NCBI GenBank assembly: GCA_031255875.1
Contig: JAIRRR010000284.1
Location: 1-6,277 of the forward strand
Length of the DNA: 6,277 nucleotides
Direction: 5' to 3'
From: Treponema sp.
GTDB taxonomy: Bacteria > Spirochaetota > Spirochaetia > Treponematales > Breznakiellaceae
The notes beneath the pieces are model-generated. The model did not search any database, had not been told where the DNA came from, and saw nothing but the letters and a program-made list of their open reading frames with translations. Shown here piece by piece: positions 5,774 to 6,277 of this stretch. A program made the position numbers and the translations under genes. Within the stretch, counting starts at the first letter, position 1; every line of letters begins with the position of its first letter.

Positions 5774-6277
5774 CTAAAACCCGCCAACGCCCCGCTCTTT
5801 CAAAAAGGCGCTTATACGCCCATAGTCCCCGATGGAATTCTGCGCCCCCCTGGTCCGGGCCGAAACGGCGCCGCAGGCGTTGGCAAAGATCATGCATTTT
5901 TCCACCGGCCAGCCCCGGGCAATGCCGAAGACAAAGCCCCCGATAAAGGAATCCCCGGCGGCGGTCGTGTCAACTGCCGTAACGGGGAAGGCCGGGGCAT
6001 AGCGCTCCTCCCTGCCGTTGTTAAAATAGGCCCCTTCCTGCCCCAGGGTGATGCAGACATTCCTGACGTTCCGTTTGAGAAACCACTCGGCGTTTTCCCG
6101 CCGCCATGCTTCCGCGGATTTCCCCTGCCGGGAAATTTTCGTGTATATCTCGCTTTCAACTTCGTTCGGGGCAATATAATCCAGCATGGCGAACAGCTCC
6201 TCCGGCAGGGGGACGGCCGGCGCCGGGTTGAGCAGCGTCCTGACGCCCGCCTTGCGGGCAAGGGCCACGCCGTAGAG
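5774..6277 (-). CDS. rbsK: Ribokinase (PfkB family), C-terminal part, cut by the window edge
   Basis: The C-terminal 167 residues of a sugar kinase that would phosphorylate D-ribose with ATP to ribose 5-phosphate in the cytoplasm. The frame stays open to the right edge (LYGVALARK at the edge), so the true start is outside. A full ribokinase has about 300 residues. Counting from the edge, LNPAPA (16-21) and APNEVESE (36-43) match the ribokinase forms LNPAPA and TPNETEAE. CITLGQEGAYF (75-85) is the strand before the nucleotide site, and DTTAAGDSF (103-111) is PfkB signature 2 with catalytic D109. The DTTAAGD form and the late GAQNSIGD (144-151, like GAQPSVP) favour ribokinase over fructokinase or KDG kinase. 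The N-terminal substrate-binding half is not visible, so the sugar specificity is an inference. Confidence 0.88.
   Translation of the reverse strand, partial: LYGVALARKAGVRTLLNPAPAVPLPEELFAMLDYIAPNEVESEIYTKISRQGKSAEAWRRENAEWFLKRNVRNVCITLGQEGAYFNNGREERYAPAFPVTAVDTTAAGDSFIGGFVFGIARGWPVEKCMIFANACGAVSARTRGAQNSIGDYGRISAFLKERGVGGF

Noticed and set aside
1..6277. Defence system, phage remnant, transposon or toxin-antitoxin module
   Set aside because: The only DNA-binding protein is a lone XRE regulator without a toxin partner. There are no transposase, integrase, nuclease or terminal-repeat signals, and the remaining genes are housekeeping or sugar-metabolism families.

Overview
The window is an ordinary-looking stretch of a GC-rich bacterial chromosome. 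No rRNA, tRNA, CRISPR array, insertion sequence or other mobile element is visible. Six protein genes are supported. The closest stylistic match is a spirochaete of the Treponema group. The reasons are the short spirochaete-type lipoprotein signal (lipobox LTAC), the XRE repressor with a treponeme-like segment (LTHNFINEIENG), and the FtsH sequence style. This placement is inferred from remembered family resemblance, not from a search.

Layout, left to right. (1) A secreted M15-type zinc peptidase on the + strand (4-930), probably acting on peptidoglycan peptides. (2) Converging on it with an 11-base gap, a small XRE/Cro-CI-type DNA-binding regulator on the - strand (942-1301), with an AT-rich promoter zone and a tandem repeat upstream. 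(3) Glucuronate isomerase UxaC on the - strand (1487-2923). (4) The membrane AAA+ protease FtsH on the - strand (2967-4925). FtsH and UxaC are co-directional with a 43-base gap that holds a GC-rich hairpin and a very strong Shine-Dalgarno for uxaC, so they may be co-transcribed. (5) A roughly 290-base, locally AT-rich divergent promoter region (4926-5212) between ftsH and a + strand lipoprotein gene (5213-5761) of unknown function. (6) Converging on the lipoprotein gene with a 12-base gap, the C-terminal half of a ribokinase (- strand, 5774 to the right edge, truncated by the window).

Functionally this mixes housekeeping (FtsH quality control, cell-wall peptide hydrolysis) with sugar use (uronate isomerisation, ribose phosphorylation). 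Nothing shows that the genes form one dedicated system, and I found no convincing undescribed system. The most checkable oddities are small and regulatory: a possibly leaderless promoter at the lipoprotein gene, a 22-codon ORF overlapping the ftsH start as ATGA, a 28-base inverted repeat in the divergent region, a tandem repeat in front of the XRE gene, and the ftsH-uxaC pairing itself.
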